A stretch of 64,000 nt of DNA from Paucibacter sp. KBW04 (GTDB lineage Bacteria > Pseudomonadota > Gammaproteobacteria > Burkholderiales > Burkholderiaceae_C). Positions 1 to 8,755 of the stretch are shown one piece after another (positions within the stretch are counted from its first letter, which is position 1; each line of letters opens with the position of its first letter). The DNA lies in the NCBI RefSeq assembly GCF_003852425.1, contig NZ_QAJN01000003.1, positions 62,001-126,000 of the forward strand. Reading direction: 5' to 3'. The translations under genes were made by a program, and so were the position numbers. The notes under the pieces were generated by a model, which saw only the letters and a list, made by a program, of their open reading frames with translations, ran no database searches and had not been told where the DNA came from.

Positions 1-61
1 TGGCCGGGCGAGAATGGCCCGGCCATTTTTCCTCGACCCAATGACTCGAAATCCCAGCAGC

Positions 62-1450
62 ATGGAAGCCCAGGCCAGCAAGCCGGAAAGCGCGCCCGTC
101 CTGGTCGCCGACGACGATGCCGCCGTGCGTGCGGCCCTGCGTCTGTTTCTCAAAAGCGAGGGCTTGAGCAGCGTGCTGGTGGCCTCGCCACAAGAAGCCC
201 TTGTTGAGCTGGGGCGCGGCGAGGTCGGTCTCTTGCTGGCCGACCTCAACTACGCCCGCGACACCACCTCGGGGGAAGAGGGCCTGGGCTTGATCCGCGC
301 GGCGCGTGCTCAAGCCCCCCTGCTGCCCATCGTCGCGATGACGGCCTGGGGCAGCATCCCGCTGGCGGTGCAAGCCCTGCAGCTGGGGGCCAATGATTTC
401 ATCGAGAAGCCCTGGGACAACGCGCGCCTGGCCGCCGTGCTGCGCAATCAGCTGAGCTTGCACAGCAGCCGTCAGCAAGCCCAGCGCCTGGCGGCCGAGA
501 ACGCCTTGCTGCAGGCCGACAGCGCCGATAAACCCTGGTTGGGTCAGTCCCCGGCCTTGCTAAGCCTGATGCAAAAAGTGGCCGCGCTGGCACCAACCGA
601 GGTCAACCTCTTGATCACCGGCGAGAACGGCAGCGGCAAAAGCCAGCTGGCCCAGGCCATCCACCGCCAAAGCAAACGCGCCGCCGGCCCCTTCATCAGC
701 CTGAATATGGGCGCCATCCCGGAGACGCTGTTCGAGAGCGAGATGTTCGGCCACGAGCGCGGCGCCTTCACCGACGCGCGCCAGACCCGGCTGGGGCGCT
801 TCGAGTTGGCCGATGGGGGGACTTTGTTCTTGGACGAGGTGGGCAATATCCCGCTGGCCCAGCAGGCCAAGCTCTTGCGGGTGCTGGAGAGCGGGGCTTT
901 CGAGCGCCTGGGCTCGGCCACGCCGCGCCAGGCCCAGGTCCGCCTCATCGCCGCCACCAATGCCGACCTGGATCAGCTGGTGAGCCAGGGCCTGTTCCGC
1001 CGCGACCTGCTCTACCGGCTCAATAGCGTGCAGCTGCATCTGCCGCCCCTGCGCGAGCGCGGCGCCGACATCTTGCTGCTGGCCCAGCACTTTCTGGCCG
1101 CGCATGCCCGGCGCTATCAAAAGCCCTTGCGCACCCTGTCCGAATCCGCTCAGCAGCTCTTGCTGAGCCACGCTTGGCCCGGCAATGTGCGTGAGTTGAG
1201 CCACTGCATGGAAAGAGCCAGTCTGTTGAGCCAGGGCGACCGCATCGAGGCCAGCGATTTGGGCCTGCAAGCCCAAGCCAAGCCGCCGGCCCAGGAGCCG
1301 GAACTGGAACAGCTGACCCTGGACGAGGCCGAGAAGCTGCTGATCCGCAAGGCCTTGCAGCGCAGCGAGGGCAATGCCTTGCTGGCGGCCCAAACCCTGG
1401 GCCTGAGCCGCTCGGCCTTTTACCGTCGCCTGGAAAAGCACCAGCTGTGA
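62..1450 (+). CDS. Sigma-54-dependent response regulator (NtrC type)
   Basis: Two-component response regulator that would activate sigma-54 promoters. An N-terminal receiver domain has the acidic pocket ADDD and a likely phospho-acceptor Asp61 in LLADLNYARD. A central AAA+ domain shows Walker A GENGSGKS and a GAFTDA loop in place of the usual GAFTGA sigma-54 contact motif. The C-terminus ends in a Fis-type helix-turn-helix (LGLSRSAFYRRL). The downstream sensor kinase starts inside this stop codon (GTGA overlap), so the two are co-translated partners. ATG codons at 14 and 41 are alternative starts; 62 gives the usual short leader before the receiver. None of the starts has a strong ribosome binding site. 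Targets are unknown. Confidence 0.9.
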   Translation: MEAQASKPESAPVLVADDDAAVRAALRLFLKSEGLSSVLVASPQEALVELGRGEVGLLLADLNYARDTTSGEEGLGLIRAARAQAPLLPIVAMTAWGSIPLAVQALQLGANDFIEKPWDNARLAAVLRNQLSLHSSRQQAQRLAAENALLQADSADKPWLGQSPALLSLMQKVAALAPTEVNLLITGENGSGKSQLAQAIHRQSKRAAGPFISLNMGAIPETLFESEMFGHERGAFTDARQTRLGRFELADGGTLFLDEVGNIPLAQQAKLLRVLESGAFERLGSATPRQAQVRLIAATNADLDQLVSQGLFRRDLLYRLNSVQLHLPPLRERGADILLLAQHFLAAHARRYQKPLRTLSESAQQLLLSHAWPGNVRELSHCMERASLLSQGDRIEASDLGLQAQAKPPAQEPELEQLTLDEAEKLLIRKALQRSEGNALLAAQTLGLSRSAFYRRLEKHQL

Positions 1451-2847
1451 AAGCGATTCGCCAAGGCAGGCAGGGCTTCGCCCAAAAGCAGTTTCTTTGG
1501 GCTTTGGCGGGCGGCGCCCCGGCCTTGGCCATCGCCGCTTATTTGCTCAGTCAGCAAGCCTGGTCCATCTACCCCAAGATTCTGTTGCTGAGCCTGGCCG
1601 CAGCCGCCTGGCTGGGCGCGGCCTGGCGCTTGCGTCAGCGGGCGGAGTTTCAGCGCCTGCTGCTGGGCAATGTGATCGAAGGCGTGATCGCCGGTGAGTA
1701 CCAGCAACGCCTACGCCGCGCCGGCCCCGAGGACTTGTTGGGCGAGCAAATCAATCGCTTGGTCGACAGCCTGTACCAGCAGCGCCAGCAGGCGATGGCT
1801 GCGCTGAGCCTGGCCGAGAACGTCGTGCAGCAGCTGGATGTGGCGGTGTTTGCTTTTGACGAACAAGATTGCCTGCAACTGGCCAACCCCAGCGCCCTAC
1901 GCCTGCTGCAATGCATTGCCTCACAAGCCCTGGGCCGGGAGGCCAGAAGCCTGGGCCTGGCGGCACTTTTGCAGGCGGACACCGAGCAGCTCTGCGAGCA
2001 TGTCTTTCCCGGCGCTGCCGGTCTGTGGCGCCTGCGCCGCCAAGCCTATGCCATGCCCGGATCGGGCCAGGCGGCGCAACACCGGCTGCTCTTCGTCACC
2101 GATCTCAAGCAGGTGCTGCGCGAGGAAGAGCTGCAGGCCTGGCAACGCCTGCTGCGGGTGCTGAGCCATGAAGTCAACAACTCCCTGGCCCCGATTGCCA
2201 GCCTGAGCGAGATGTTGAGCCAGGGCCTGCGCAAGCAGGCAAGCGGCCAGGCGGCCAGCGCCGACTGGCATCAGGACGCCGAGGAATCCTTGGCCCTGAT
2301 CCGCGACCGCGCCCAGCATCTGGGCGAGTTTGTGCAGCGCTACGCCCAATTGGCTCGCCTGCCAGAGCCCCACAAGCAGCGCTTTGATCTGGCCGCTCTT
2401 CTGCGCCGCCTGCCCGCCCTGCTGCCGCAAGCCCAGTTGGAGTTACAAGGCCTGGCTGAAAGTGAAGGTGAGCTGCTGTTTTTCGGCGACCCGGTGCAGA
2501 TCGAGCAGATGCTGATCAATCTGCTGCAAAACGGCATCGAAGCCGGTGGCGCGCCCCTGTGCCTGCGGGTGCAGGCACAGCCCCCGGAGATATGCCTGCG
2601 GGTGCAAGCCCAGCCCCTGGAGCTGTGCCTGCTGGACCGGGGCCGCGGCCTTGCCAACCCGGCCAATCTCTTCGTGCCCTTTTACACCACCAAGCCCCAA
2701 GGCAGCGGCATCGGCCTGGTGCTGGCGCGGCGCATCGCCGAGGCTCACCAGGGCAGCCTGACCTTGAGCAACCGCACAGACGGCCCCGGCTGCCAGGCCC
2801 TGCTGCGCTTTGCCACGCCGCAAGGTGTGGGGCAGAGACGGCTGTGA
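1447..2847 (+). CDS. Membrane sensor histidine kinase
   Basis: Sensor kinase of the preceding regulator. The GTG start overlaps the regulator stop by four bases. Two hydrophobic segments at the N-terminus (about residues 17-35 and 39-58) are followed by a linker and a PAS-like region. The dimerisation/phospho-acceptor helix carries His241 in LSHEVNNSLAP, the NtrY/NtrB-like form of the H box. The ATPase domain shows the N box (NLLQNGIEA) and G boxes (DRGRG and GSGIGLVLARRI). The domain contains an in-frame 11-residue tandem repeat (see the repeat entry), unusual so close to the nucleotide pocket. Its signal cannot be deduced. Confidence 0.9.
   Translation: MKAIRQGRQGFAQKQFLWALAGGAPALAIAAYLLSQQAWSIYPKILLLSLAAAAWLGAAWRLRQRAEFQRLLLGNVIEGVIAGEYQQRLRRAGPEDLLGEQINRLVDSLYQQRQQAMAALSLAENVVQQLDVAVFAFDEQDCLQLANPSALRLLQCIASQALGREARSLGLAALLQADTEQLCEHVFPGAAGLWRLRRQAYAMPGSGQAAQHRLLFVTDLKQVLREEELQAWQRLLRVLSHEVNNSLAPIASLSEMLSQGLRKQASGQAASADWHQDAEESLALIRDRAQHLGEFVQRYAQLARLPEPHKQRFDLAALLRRLPALLPQAQLELQGLAESEGELLFFGDPVQIEQMLINLLQNGIEAGGAPLCLRVQAQPPEICLRVQAQPLELCLLDRGRGLANPANLFVPFYTTKPQGSGIGLVLARRIAEAHQGSLTLSNRTDGPGCQALLRFATPQGVGQRRL
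2563..2628 (+). repeat. 33-bp in-frame tandem duplication in the kinase ATPase domain
   Basis: Two adjacent 33-base units (2563-2595 and 2596-2628) match at 28 of 33 positions. They encode LRVQAQPPEIC and LRVQAQPLELC, between the N box and the G1 box of the sensor kinase. The reading frame is kept. Confidence 0.85.
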
Positions 2848-2859
2848 AACAATACGGCG

Positions 2860-3378
2860 ATGAAAATTTCTGCCCCCTGCGTGGTCGCCCTGAGCTGGCG
2901 ACTTGAAGATGCCCAAAGCCAGTTGATCGACGAACTGGCGGAACCGCTGGAGTTCTTCTACGGCGGCCATGATTTGTTTGCCAAGGTCGAAGAGGCCTTG
3001 TTGGATCAAGAAGCCGGTCACCAAGCCAGCCTGGCCCTGGAACCCGAGCACGCTTTTGGCGACTACGACTCCAGCCTGGTCTGCTTCGAAGCCCGCAACC
3101 TCTTTCCCGAGGGCGTGGAAGCCGGCATGCAGTTCGAGGGCCTGCCCCCGGGCGCCGCCACCGAAGACATGCCCGAAGGCATCTACACCGTCACCGACGT
3201 CTATCCCGAACATGTGGTGCTGGACGGCAACCACCCGCTCGCCGGCATCGGCCTGCGCATGCATCTGAAGGTCTTGGATGTACGCGCCGCCACCGAAGCC
3301 GAGATCGAAGCCGGCAGCCTGGGCGAGGCGGTGTTCAGCCTGCTGGGCGGCGCGCCAGCGGACGAGCCGCTGCACTAA
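2860..3378 (+). CDS. FKBP-type peptidyl-prolyl isomerase, SlyD-like
   Basis: Likely cytoplasmic prolyl isomerase/chaperone. The 172 residues follow the SlyD pattern: an N-terminal FKBP half with FFYGGHDLF and LEPEHAFGDYD, an inserted flap domain, and a return to the FKBP fold ending near MHLKVLDVRAA. The His- and Cys-rich metal-binding tail of E. coli SlyD is absent, and the protein ends soon after an acidic segment, so a nickel role is unlikely. The start follows the kinase stop by 12 bases but no obvious functional link is seen. Confidence 0.85.
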   Translation: MKISAPCVVALSWRLEDAQSQLIDELAEPLEFFYGGHDLFAKVEEALLDQEAGHQASLALEPEHAFGDYDSSLVCFEARNLFPEGVEAGMQFEGLPPGAATEDMPEGIYTVTDVYPEHVVLDGNHPLAGIGLRMHLKVLDVRAATEAEIEAGSLGEAVFSLLGGAPADEPLH

Positions 3379-3421
3379 ACGCGGTTTGCAAACCCGGCCT
3401 CCCGGCCGAGTTCAGCACGAA

Positions 3422-3880
3422 TCAGCTCTTGCCGGTGGAGCCGAAGCCACCCTCGCCACGCTGCGAGGCGTCGGCAAAGTCTTCCACCCGGCGGAAGGCG
3501 GCTTGCACCACCGGCACCAGCACCAGCTGAGCGATGCGCTCCAGGGGCTGGATCACGAAGGCCGTCTGGCCCCGGTTCCAGCAGCTGACCATCAGCTGGC
3601 CCTGGTAATCGCTGTCGATCAAGCCAACCAGATTGCCCAGCACGATGCCGTGCTTATGGCCCAGGCCGGAGCGCGGCAGGATGATGGCCGCCAGGCCCGG
3701 GTCATTGATGTGGATGGCCAGGCCGGTGGGCACCAGAAAGGTCTGGTCCGGCTCCAGGGTCACGGGCGCATCCAGGCAGGCACGCAGGTCCAGGCCGGCG
3801 CTGCCGGGCGTGGCGTAGGCGGGGATTTGCTCGCCCATACGGGCATCGAGCACTTTGAGGTCAACAGTCGCTTGAGTCAT
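3422..3880 (-). CDS. dut: Deoxyuridine 5'-triphosphate nucleotidohydrolase
   Basis: Hydrolyses dUTP to dUMP and pyrophosphate, limiting uracil in DNA and feeding dTMP synthesis. At 152 residues it has the usual length of trimeric dUTPases. Visible motifs include motif 1 ([13 protein letters not shown]), motif 2 ([10 protein letters not shown]), motif 3 ([11 protein letters not shown]) and the C-terminal glycine-rich arm ([11 protein letters not shown]). It lies 12 bases after coaBC on the same strand, the common coaBC-dut order of proteobacteria. Confidence 0.97.
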   Translation of the reverse strand: MTQATVDLKVLDARMGEQIPAYATPGSAGLDLRACLDAPVTLEPDQTFLVPTGLAIHINDPGLAAIILPRSGLGHKHGIVLGNLVGLIDSDYQGQLMVSCWNRGQTAFVIQPLERIAQLVLVPVVQAAFRRVEDFADASQRGEGGFGSTGKS

Positions 3881-3892
3881 GGGAAAAGAGAG

Positions 3893-5113
3893 TTAGGGCT
3901 TGGCGAGGCGACGGGCGATTTCTTGGACCAGCTCGCGGGCCAGGCTTAGCTTGTCGCTGTGTGGCAGTTCGCGCTGACCCTGCTCGTCGACCAGCAGCAG
4001 GGCATTGTCGTCGCGGCCAAAGGTGGCCGGGCCCAGATTGCCCACGATCAGGGGCACTTTCTTGCGCAGCAGCTTCTCGCGCGCATGCTTGAGCAAGTCT
4101 TGGCTCTCGGCCGCAAAGCCTACGCAGAAGGGCTTGTCCGGAAGGGCCGCCACGGCGGCGAGGATGTCGGGGTTCTCGGTCAACTCGAACGTCGGCGAAG
4201 TCTTCTTGCCGTCTTTTTTGATCTTATGCTCGTTCAGCGTGGCAGGCCGCCAGTCGGCCACCGCGGCCGTCGCCACAAAAATCTCATGCTGGGTGGCCAG
4301 AGGCAGCACGGCCTCATGCATCTGCAAGGCGGTGCGCACATCGATGCGACGCACGCCGCGCGGCGTGGGCAGATGCACGGGGCCCGCCACCAGGGTGACC
4401 TCGGCACCGGCCTCGCGGGCCGCGCGGGCAATCGCAAAACCCATCTTGCCGCTGGACAGATTGGTGATGCCACGCACCGGATCGATGGGCTCAAAGGTCG
4501 GGCCCGCCGTGATCAAGAGCTTGCGCCCGGCCAGCAGCTTGGGCTGGAAAAAGGCGATCACCTCCTCCAGCAGATCGGCCGCTTCCAGCATGCGGCCATC
4601 ACCCACTTCGCCGCAGGCTTGGTCACCGGCATCGGGGCCCAGGATCAGCGCCCCATCGGCCCGCAAGGTGGCGACGTTTCGTTGCGTGGCCGGATGAGCC
4701 CACATCTCGCGGTTCATGGCGGGCGCCACCAACAAGGGGCAGCGATCCAGCGGGCGCGCCAGGGCCGTCAGGCTCAGCAATTCATCGGCCCGGCCCTGGG
4801 CCAGCTTGGCGATGAAGTCGGCGCTGGCCGGGGCGATCAGCATGACATCGGCCTCGCGGCCCAAATTGATGTGGGCCATATTGTTGGGCTCGCGAGCGTC
4901 CCACTGGCTGGTGACGACCGCGCGGCCTGACAAGGCCTGCAAGGTGACGGCGGTGATGAATTGCTCGGCCGCGGCCGTCATCACGACCTGCACCGTCGCA
5001 CCGGCCTTCGTCAGCAGGCGGATCAACTCGGCGCTTTTATAGCAGGCGATGCCGCCGGAGAGGCCGAGCAAGACATGCTTGCCGGCCAGTTGAAGAGGAG
5101 TGGTTTCAGACAT
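3893..5113 (-). CDS. coaBC: Bifunctional phosphopantothenoylcysteine decarboxylase/synthetase
   Basis: Two consecutive steps of coenzyme A synthesis: ligation of cysteine to 4'-phosphopantothenate (CoaB) and FMN-dependent decarboxylation (CoaC). The N-terminal half is the flavoprotein CoaC ([13 protein letters not shown], the [14 protein letters not shown] segment, substrate loop APAMNREMW). The C-terminal half is CoaB ([22 protein letters not shown]). The ATG at 5113 (MSETTPLQ) is chosen because the longer frame adds 25 residues unlike the family. The 5' end is divergent from the DUF1275 gene, 64 bases apart. Confidence 0.96.
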   Translation of the reverse strand: MSETTPLQLAGKHVLLGLSGGIACYKSAELIRLLTKAGATVQVVMTAAAEQFITAVTLQALSGRAVVTSQWDAREPNNMAHINLGREADVMLIAPASADFIAKLAQGRADELLSLTALARPLDRCPLLVAPAMNREMWAHPATQRNVATLRADGALILGPDAGDQACGEVGDGRMLEAADLLEEVIAFFQPKLLAGRKLLITAGPTFEPIDPVRGITNLSSGKMGFAIARAAREAGAEVTLVAGPVHLPTPRGVRRIDVRTALQMHEAVLPLATQHEIFVATAAVADWRPATLNEHKIKKDGKKTSPTFELTENPDILAAVAALPDKPFCVGFAAESQDLLKHAREKLLRKKVPLIVGNLGPATFGRDDNALLLVDEQGQRELPHSDKLSLARELVQEIARRLAKP

Positions 5114-5177
5114 GGGCCGCACTCTAGCAGGCTGCCCGCAAGAATTTGGCGCAGGCCGCATCCCGTATGCTTCAGCC

Positions 5178-5927
5178 ATGCCCGTCAACTACCTCGCCGA
5201 TCTGACCTCACCGGTGCGCAGTCCACGCGCCAATCTGCATCTGGGCGCGGGCCTGGCCTTTGTGGCGGGCGCGCTCAACGCCGGTGGTTTTCTGGCCGTG
5301 GGCCAGTACACCTCGCATATGACGGGCCTGGTTTCGGGCGCAGCCGATGAGATCGCCCTGGGGCGGATTGGCCTGGCCATCAGCGCCCTCGTCGCCGTGG
5401 CGGCTTTTGTGATCGGGGCGGGCAGCACGGCCTTGATGGTCAATTACAGCCGCCGCAATTTCCCGGCCTGGACCTATGTGCCCACGCTCTTGCTGGAAGC
5501 CGTGTTGCTGCTGATCTTTGGCCTGATCGGCAGCCAGTTGCTGCCGCAGCAGATCGAACGGGTCTCGCTGACCACCTTGCTGCTTTGCTTTGTGATGGGG
5601 CTGCAGAACGCCCTGATCACCAAAATCTCCAAGGCCGAGATTCGCACCACCCATGTCACCGGCCTGCTGACCGATCTGGGCCTGGAGTTGGGCCGCCTGA
5701 TTTATTGGAACCAGGGCCATAAGCAGAGCGAGCAGGTGCGCGCCGACCGGCGCCGCCTGCGCATTCATGCCAGCCTGGTGCTGGCCTTCTTCATCGGCGG
5801 TATTTCGGGCGCCCTGGGCTTCAAGCACGCGGGCTTTATCGCCACCCTGCCCCTGGCCGCCGCGCTCTTGCTGCTGGCCTTGGCCAGCTTGTTGCGGGGC
5901 GTGCCCGAGGACTTGGCCGAGAGTTGA
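5178..5927 (+). CDS. DUF1275 (YoaK-like) membrane protein
   Basis: Integral membrane protein of 249 residues with about six hydrophobic segments. The family signature is visible: GAGLAFVAGALNAGGFL, the TSHMTG motif, and later MGLQNALITKISKAEIRTTHVTG. The family is widespread and its function is unproven; a transporter role is sometimes assumed. The start at 5178 (MPVNYLADL) is preferred over an upstream in-frame ATG at 5100, which would overlap coaBC. Its stop abuts the trmB stop with no gap. Confidence 0.88.
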   Translation: MPVNYLADLTSPVRSPRANLHLGAGLAFVAGALNAGGFLAVGQYTSHMTGLVSGAADEIALGRIGLAISALVAVAAFVIGAGSTALMVNYSRRNFPAWTYVPTLLLEAVLLLIFGLIGSQLLPQQIERVSLTTLLLCFVMGLQNALITKISKAEIRTTHVTGLLTDLGLELGRLIYWNQGHKQSEQVRADRRRLRIHASLVLAFFIGGISGALGFKHAGFIATLPLAAALLLLALASLLRGVPEDLAES

Positions 5928-6659
5928 TCAGCCCTTGCGGCGGAACACCAGATCCCAGACGCCATGGCCCAGCTTGATGCCACGGTTCTCGAACTTGGTC
6001 AGCGGGCGGTAGGCGGGCTTCTCGGCATAGCCAGCCGCCGTGTTCTCCAGCAGCGGGTCGGCGCTCAAGACCTCCAGCATCTGCTGGGCATAGGGCTCCC
6101 AGTCGGTGGCGCAATGCAGATAGCCACCCGGGCGGATGTGTTTGACCAGCTTGGCCACAAAAGCCGGCTGGATCAGGCGACGTTTGTTGTGGCGCTTTTT
6201 ATGCCAGGGATCGGGGAAGAAAATGTGCACGCCGGCCAGGGAGTCGGGTGCAATCATCTGCTCCAGCACCTCCACCGCATCGTGCTGGAAGATGCGGATA
6301 TTGCTTAAGCCCTTCTCATCGATGTGCTTGAGCAAAGCGCCCACGCCGGGCTCATGCACCTCGCAGCCGAGGAAGTCGTGATCGGCCAGGGTCTGGGCAA
6401 TCTTGGCCGTGGCGTCGCCCATGCCGAAGCCGATCTCGAACACCACCGGCGCTTGGCGGCCAAACACGGCGGCCGGCTCCAGGGTCTTGCCTTCGGTGAA
6501 GGGCAGGACGAACTTGGGGCCTAGCTCGGCCAAGGCCTTGACCTGGCCCGAGCCCATGCGACCGGCACGCACCACAAAGCTCTTGATGGCGCGCTGCGGG
6601 TGGGCAGGCGCTCCCTCGGTCTCTGCGGGGGTGGCGGGGTTTTCAGGAAGCTCGGACAT
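5928..6659 (-). CDS. trmB: tRNA (guanine-N7-)-methyltransferase
   Basis: SAM-dependent methylation of G46 in the tRNA variable loop. The 243-residue protein has the SAM-binding signature [11 protein letters not shown], the family motif [15 protein letters not shown] and the C-terminal TKFENRG. It sits at the end of the nucleoside salvage operon, 45 bases after deoC, and may be co-transcribed with it. It is convergent with the DUF1275 gene without any intergenic space, so no separate terminator fits between them. Confidence 0.97.
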   Translation of the reverse strand: MSELPENPATPAETEGAPAHPQRAIKSFVVRAGRMGSGQVKALAELGPKFVLPFTEGKTLEPAAVFGRQAPVVFEIGFGMGDATAKIAQTLADHDFLGCEVHEPGVGALLKHIDEKGLSNIRIFQHDAVEVLEQMIAPDSLAGVHIFFPDPWHKKRHNKRRLIQPAFVAKLVKHIRPGGYLHCATDWEPYAQQMLEVLSADPLLENTAAGYAEKPAYRPLTKFENRGIKLGHGVWDLVFRRKG

Positions 6660-6704
6660 GGTGACAGCGCAGGTAGGGACGAAAGAAAAGGGCGGAAGTC
6701 TAGC

Positions 6705-7472
6705 CTAGTAGCCAGATCCAGCGGACGCTGAGCCCTGACCATCGAGGACGGCCAGGACATCGTTCAAGAGCCCACTGGCACCAAAGCGCAGGCGAGCGGA
6801 CTGCAGGGCCGCAGCGCCCAGGGCCCGCTCGGCCAGGGCCAGATAGCGTTCAGCTTCCAGCACGGTACGGATGCCGCCCGAGGCCTTGAAGCCCAAGCCG
6901 GGTCGAGCCGCCTTGGCGATCTCGTCCAGCATGGCCTCGGCCGCCTCGGGCGTGGCCGAGACGGGCGATTTGCCGGTGCTGGTCTTGATGAAGTCGGCAC
7001 CCGCAGCAATCGACAGACGCGTGGCCAGGCGGATCAGCTCTGGCGTGGCCAGCTCCCCGCTTTCGATGATGACCTTGAGCGTCTTGCCCGCACAGGCGGC
7101 ACGCACACCGGCGAGGAAATCGCTGACCGCTTGTTCCTGTCCGGCCCGCAAGGCGCGATAGGGCAAGACCACATCGACCTCATCGCCACCGGCGGCCAGA
7201 ATGGCTTGCACATCGGCCAAGGCCAGAGGCAGATTCAAGTCACCCGCTGGGAAATTGGCGACGGCCGCAACCTTGATTGCCAATGGCAGCGCCGCCCTCG
7301 CCTGGGCCACAAAGCGCGGCCATACACAGACGGCGGCCACGGCACCATGGGCCGTCTGAGCACGGGCACACAGGGCCGCGATATCGGCGGCCGTGTCGGC
7401 CTCGCCGAGGCTGGTCAGGTCCAGGCATTGCAGAGCCAGTGCGGCCGACTCTTTCAGGCTGCGGCTGCTCAT
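6705..7472 (-). CDS. deoC: Deoxyribose-phosphate aldolase
   Basis: Cleaves 2-deoxyribose-5-phosphate to glyceraldehyde-3-phosphate and acetaldehyde, the last step of deoxynucleoside breakdown. The class I aldolase Lys lies in FIKTSTGKSP and the second conserved Lys in GFKASGGIRT. Length (255 residues) fits the E. coli-type family. The ATG at 7472 lies 2 bases after the phosphorylase stop; a TTG at 7478 that overlaps that stop is an alternative. Position after the phosphorylase and cytidine deaminase supports a catabolic role. Confidence 0.95.
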   Translation of the reverse strand: MSSRSLKESAALALQCLDLTSLGEADTAADIAALCARAQTAHGAVAAVCVWPRFVAQARAALPLAIKVAAVANFPAGDLNLPLALADVQAILAAGGDEVDVVLPYRALRAGQEQAVSDFLAGVRAACAGKTLKVIIESGELATPELIRLATRLSIAAGADFIKTSTGKSPVSATPEAAEAMLDEIAKAARPGLGFKASGGIRTVLEAERYLALAERALGAAALQSARLRFGASGLLNDVLAVLDGQGSASAGSGY

Positions 7473-7474
7473 AC

Positions 7475-8320
7475 TCAAGCCTGCAGCGAAGGCAGGTTCG
7501 CCAGGCTGGCCACCACGGCGGCCAGGAAGCTGGCGGCGCGCTCGCCCGAGACCTGCGCTTGCTGCAGGGTCAGGGCATGGGTCAGGGCTTCTTCCGACAG
7601 GCCGGCGGCCATATTGGTCATCAAGGCCAGGCCCATCACGCGCAGGCCGCAGTGGCGGGCCAGAATGGTTTCGGGCACGGTGCTCATGCCCACGGCGTCG
7701 GCGCCCCAGGCGGCAAACATGCGGATCTCGGCCGGGGTTTCAAACTGCGGGCCCAGAGCCCAGCAGTAAACGCCCTCGCCCAGCACTTGGCCGGTCTTGG
7801 CCGCGACCTCTTTGGCATTGGCCAGCAGTTCCCGGTCGTAGGCCTGGTTCATGTCCACAAAACGCTCGCTACCGGGCTCGCCGACCAGGGGCGAACGCTG
7901 GGGTGCGTTGATGTGGTCCTTGATCAGCATCAGGCTGCCCGGGGGCATGCTGGTGCGCAGCGAGCCCGAGGCATTGGTCTGCAGCAGCACCTTGACGCCC
8001 CAGCGCTTGAGGCTGCGCAGCGCGCCGGCCATGCCGGTGCAATCGCCGCTCTCGTAGGTATGGGCGCGGCCGCGCAACATCACCACGCGCTGGGCGCCGA
8101 TCTGGCCGACCACGATCTCGTTGACATGGCCTTCCACCTTGGGCTGAGGGAAGGCGGGCAGCTCGGCATAGCTCAGATGCTGAGCCTGCTCTACCAGGCT
8201 GACGGCACCCGACCAGCCCGAGCCCAGCACCACGGCCACGGCGGGCGCGGCGCCGAACTGGCTGTTCAGCTTGGCGAGAGTGGCGTCAATCTTGGCGTCC
8301 AGGGCTTTGTTGTCGATCAT
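7475..8320 (-). CDS. Purine-nucleoside phosphorylase (trimeric type)
   Basis: Phosphorolysis of purine (deoxy)nucleosides to base and (deoxy)ribose-1-phosphate. The 281-residue sequence belongs to the PNP/MTAP family of trimeric phosphorylases: phosphate-binding GSGWSG, a substrate region with LRGRAHTYE, the NASGSL segment, and YCWALGPQFETPAEIRM followed by GADAVGMSTVPE. It is closer to PunA/XapA than to hexameric DeoD. The gene sits between cdd and deoC in the nucleoside operon, with overlapping or near-overlapping junctions. Confidence 0.93.
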   Translation of the reverse strand: MIDNKALDAKIDATLAKLNSQFGAAPAVAVVLGSGWSGAVSLVEQAQHLSYAELPAFPQPKVEGHVNEIVVGQIGAQRVVMLRGRAHTYESGDCTGMAGALRSLKRWGVKVLLQTNASGSLRTSMPPGSLMLIKDHINAPQRSPLVGEPGSERFVDMNQAYDRELLANAKEVAAKTGQVLGEGVYCWALGPQFETPAEIRMFAAWGADAVGMSTVPETILARHCGLRVMGLALMTNMAAGLSEEALTHALTLQQAQVSGERAASFLAAVVASLANLPSLQA

Positions 8321-8341
8321 TTGAATCTCACTTAGAAAAAT

Positions 8342-8755
8342 TTAGGGGCGCAAATGGCCCGGACCGAAGCTGAAGGGCAGCAGCTCGGCCAGGGTCCAGT
8401 GTTGGCGAATGCCGCCCGGGTCGGCCGCAATGACGAGCAGCTCGGGCTGCGCAAACTCGCGCAGCTTTTGGCGGCAGCCGCCGCAGGGGGTGATGATGTC
8501 GGGCCCGGGGCCGCTGACCAAGACGGCGCGGGCCTCACGGCCGCCCGCCATCATCATGGCGCCCAAGGCCGTGGCCTCGGCGCACCAGCCTTGCGGATAG
8601 GCCGCATTCTCGATATTGGCGCCCACATGGATGCGGCCCTGCTCGTCCAGAATCGCCGCGCCCACGGCATAGCGCGAGTAAGGCGAATGCGAATGCGCGC
8701 GGGCGGCCAAGGAGGCCTCCAGCAAGCGCTGTTGAAGCTCAGCCGAAATATTCAA
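8342..8755 (-). CDS. cdd: Cytidine deaminase
   Basis: Hydrolytic deamination of (deoxy)cytidine to (deoxy)uridine. The short tetrameric form of 137 residues carries the zinc site: CAEATA (Cys plus catalytic Glu) and PCGGCRQKL. Start codon is TTG. It directly follows the TGA of the upstream permease in the same frame (TGA-TTG), with a good AAGGAG 6 bases before the TTG inside the permease end. This strongly supports the TTG start and termination-reinitiation coupling. Confidence 0.94.
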   Translation of the reverse strand: MNISAELQQRLLEASLAARAHSHSPYSRYAVGAAILDEQGRIHVGANIENAAYPQGWCAEATALGAMMMAGGREARAVLVSGPGPDIITPCGGCRQKLREFAQPELLVIAADPGGIRQHWTLAELLPFSFGPGHLRP

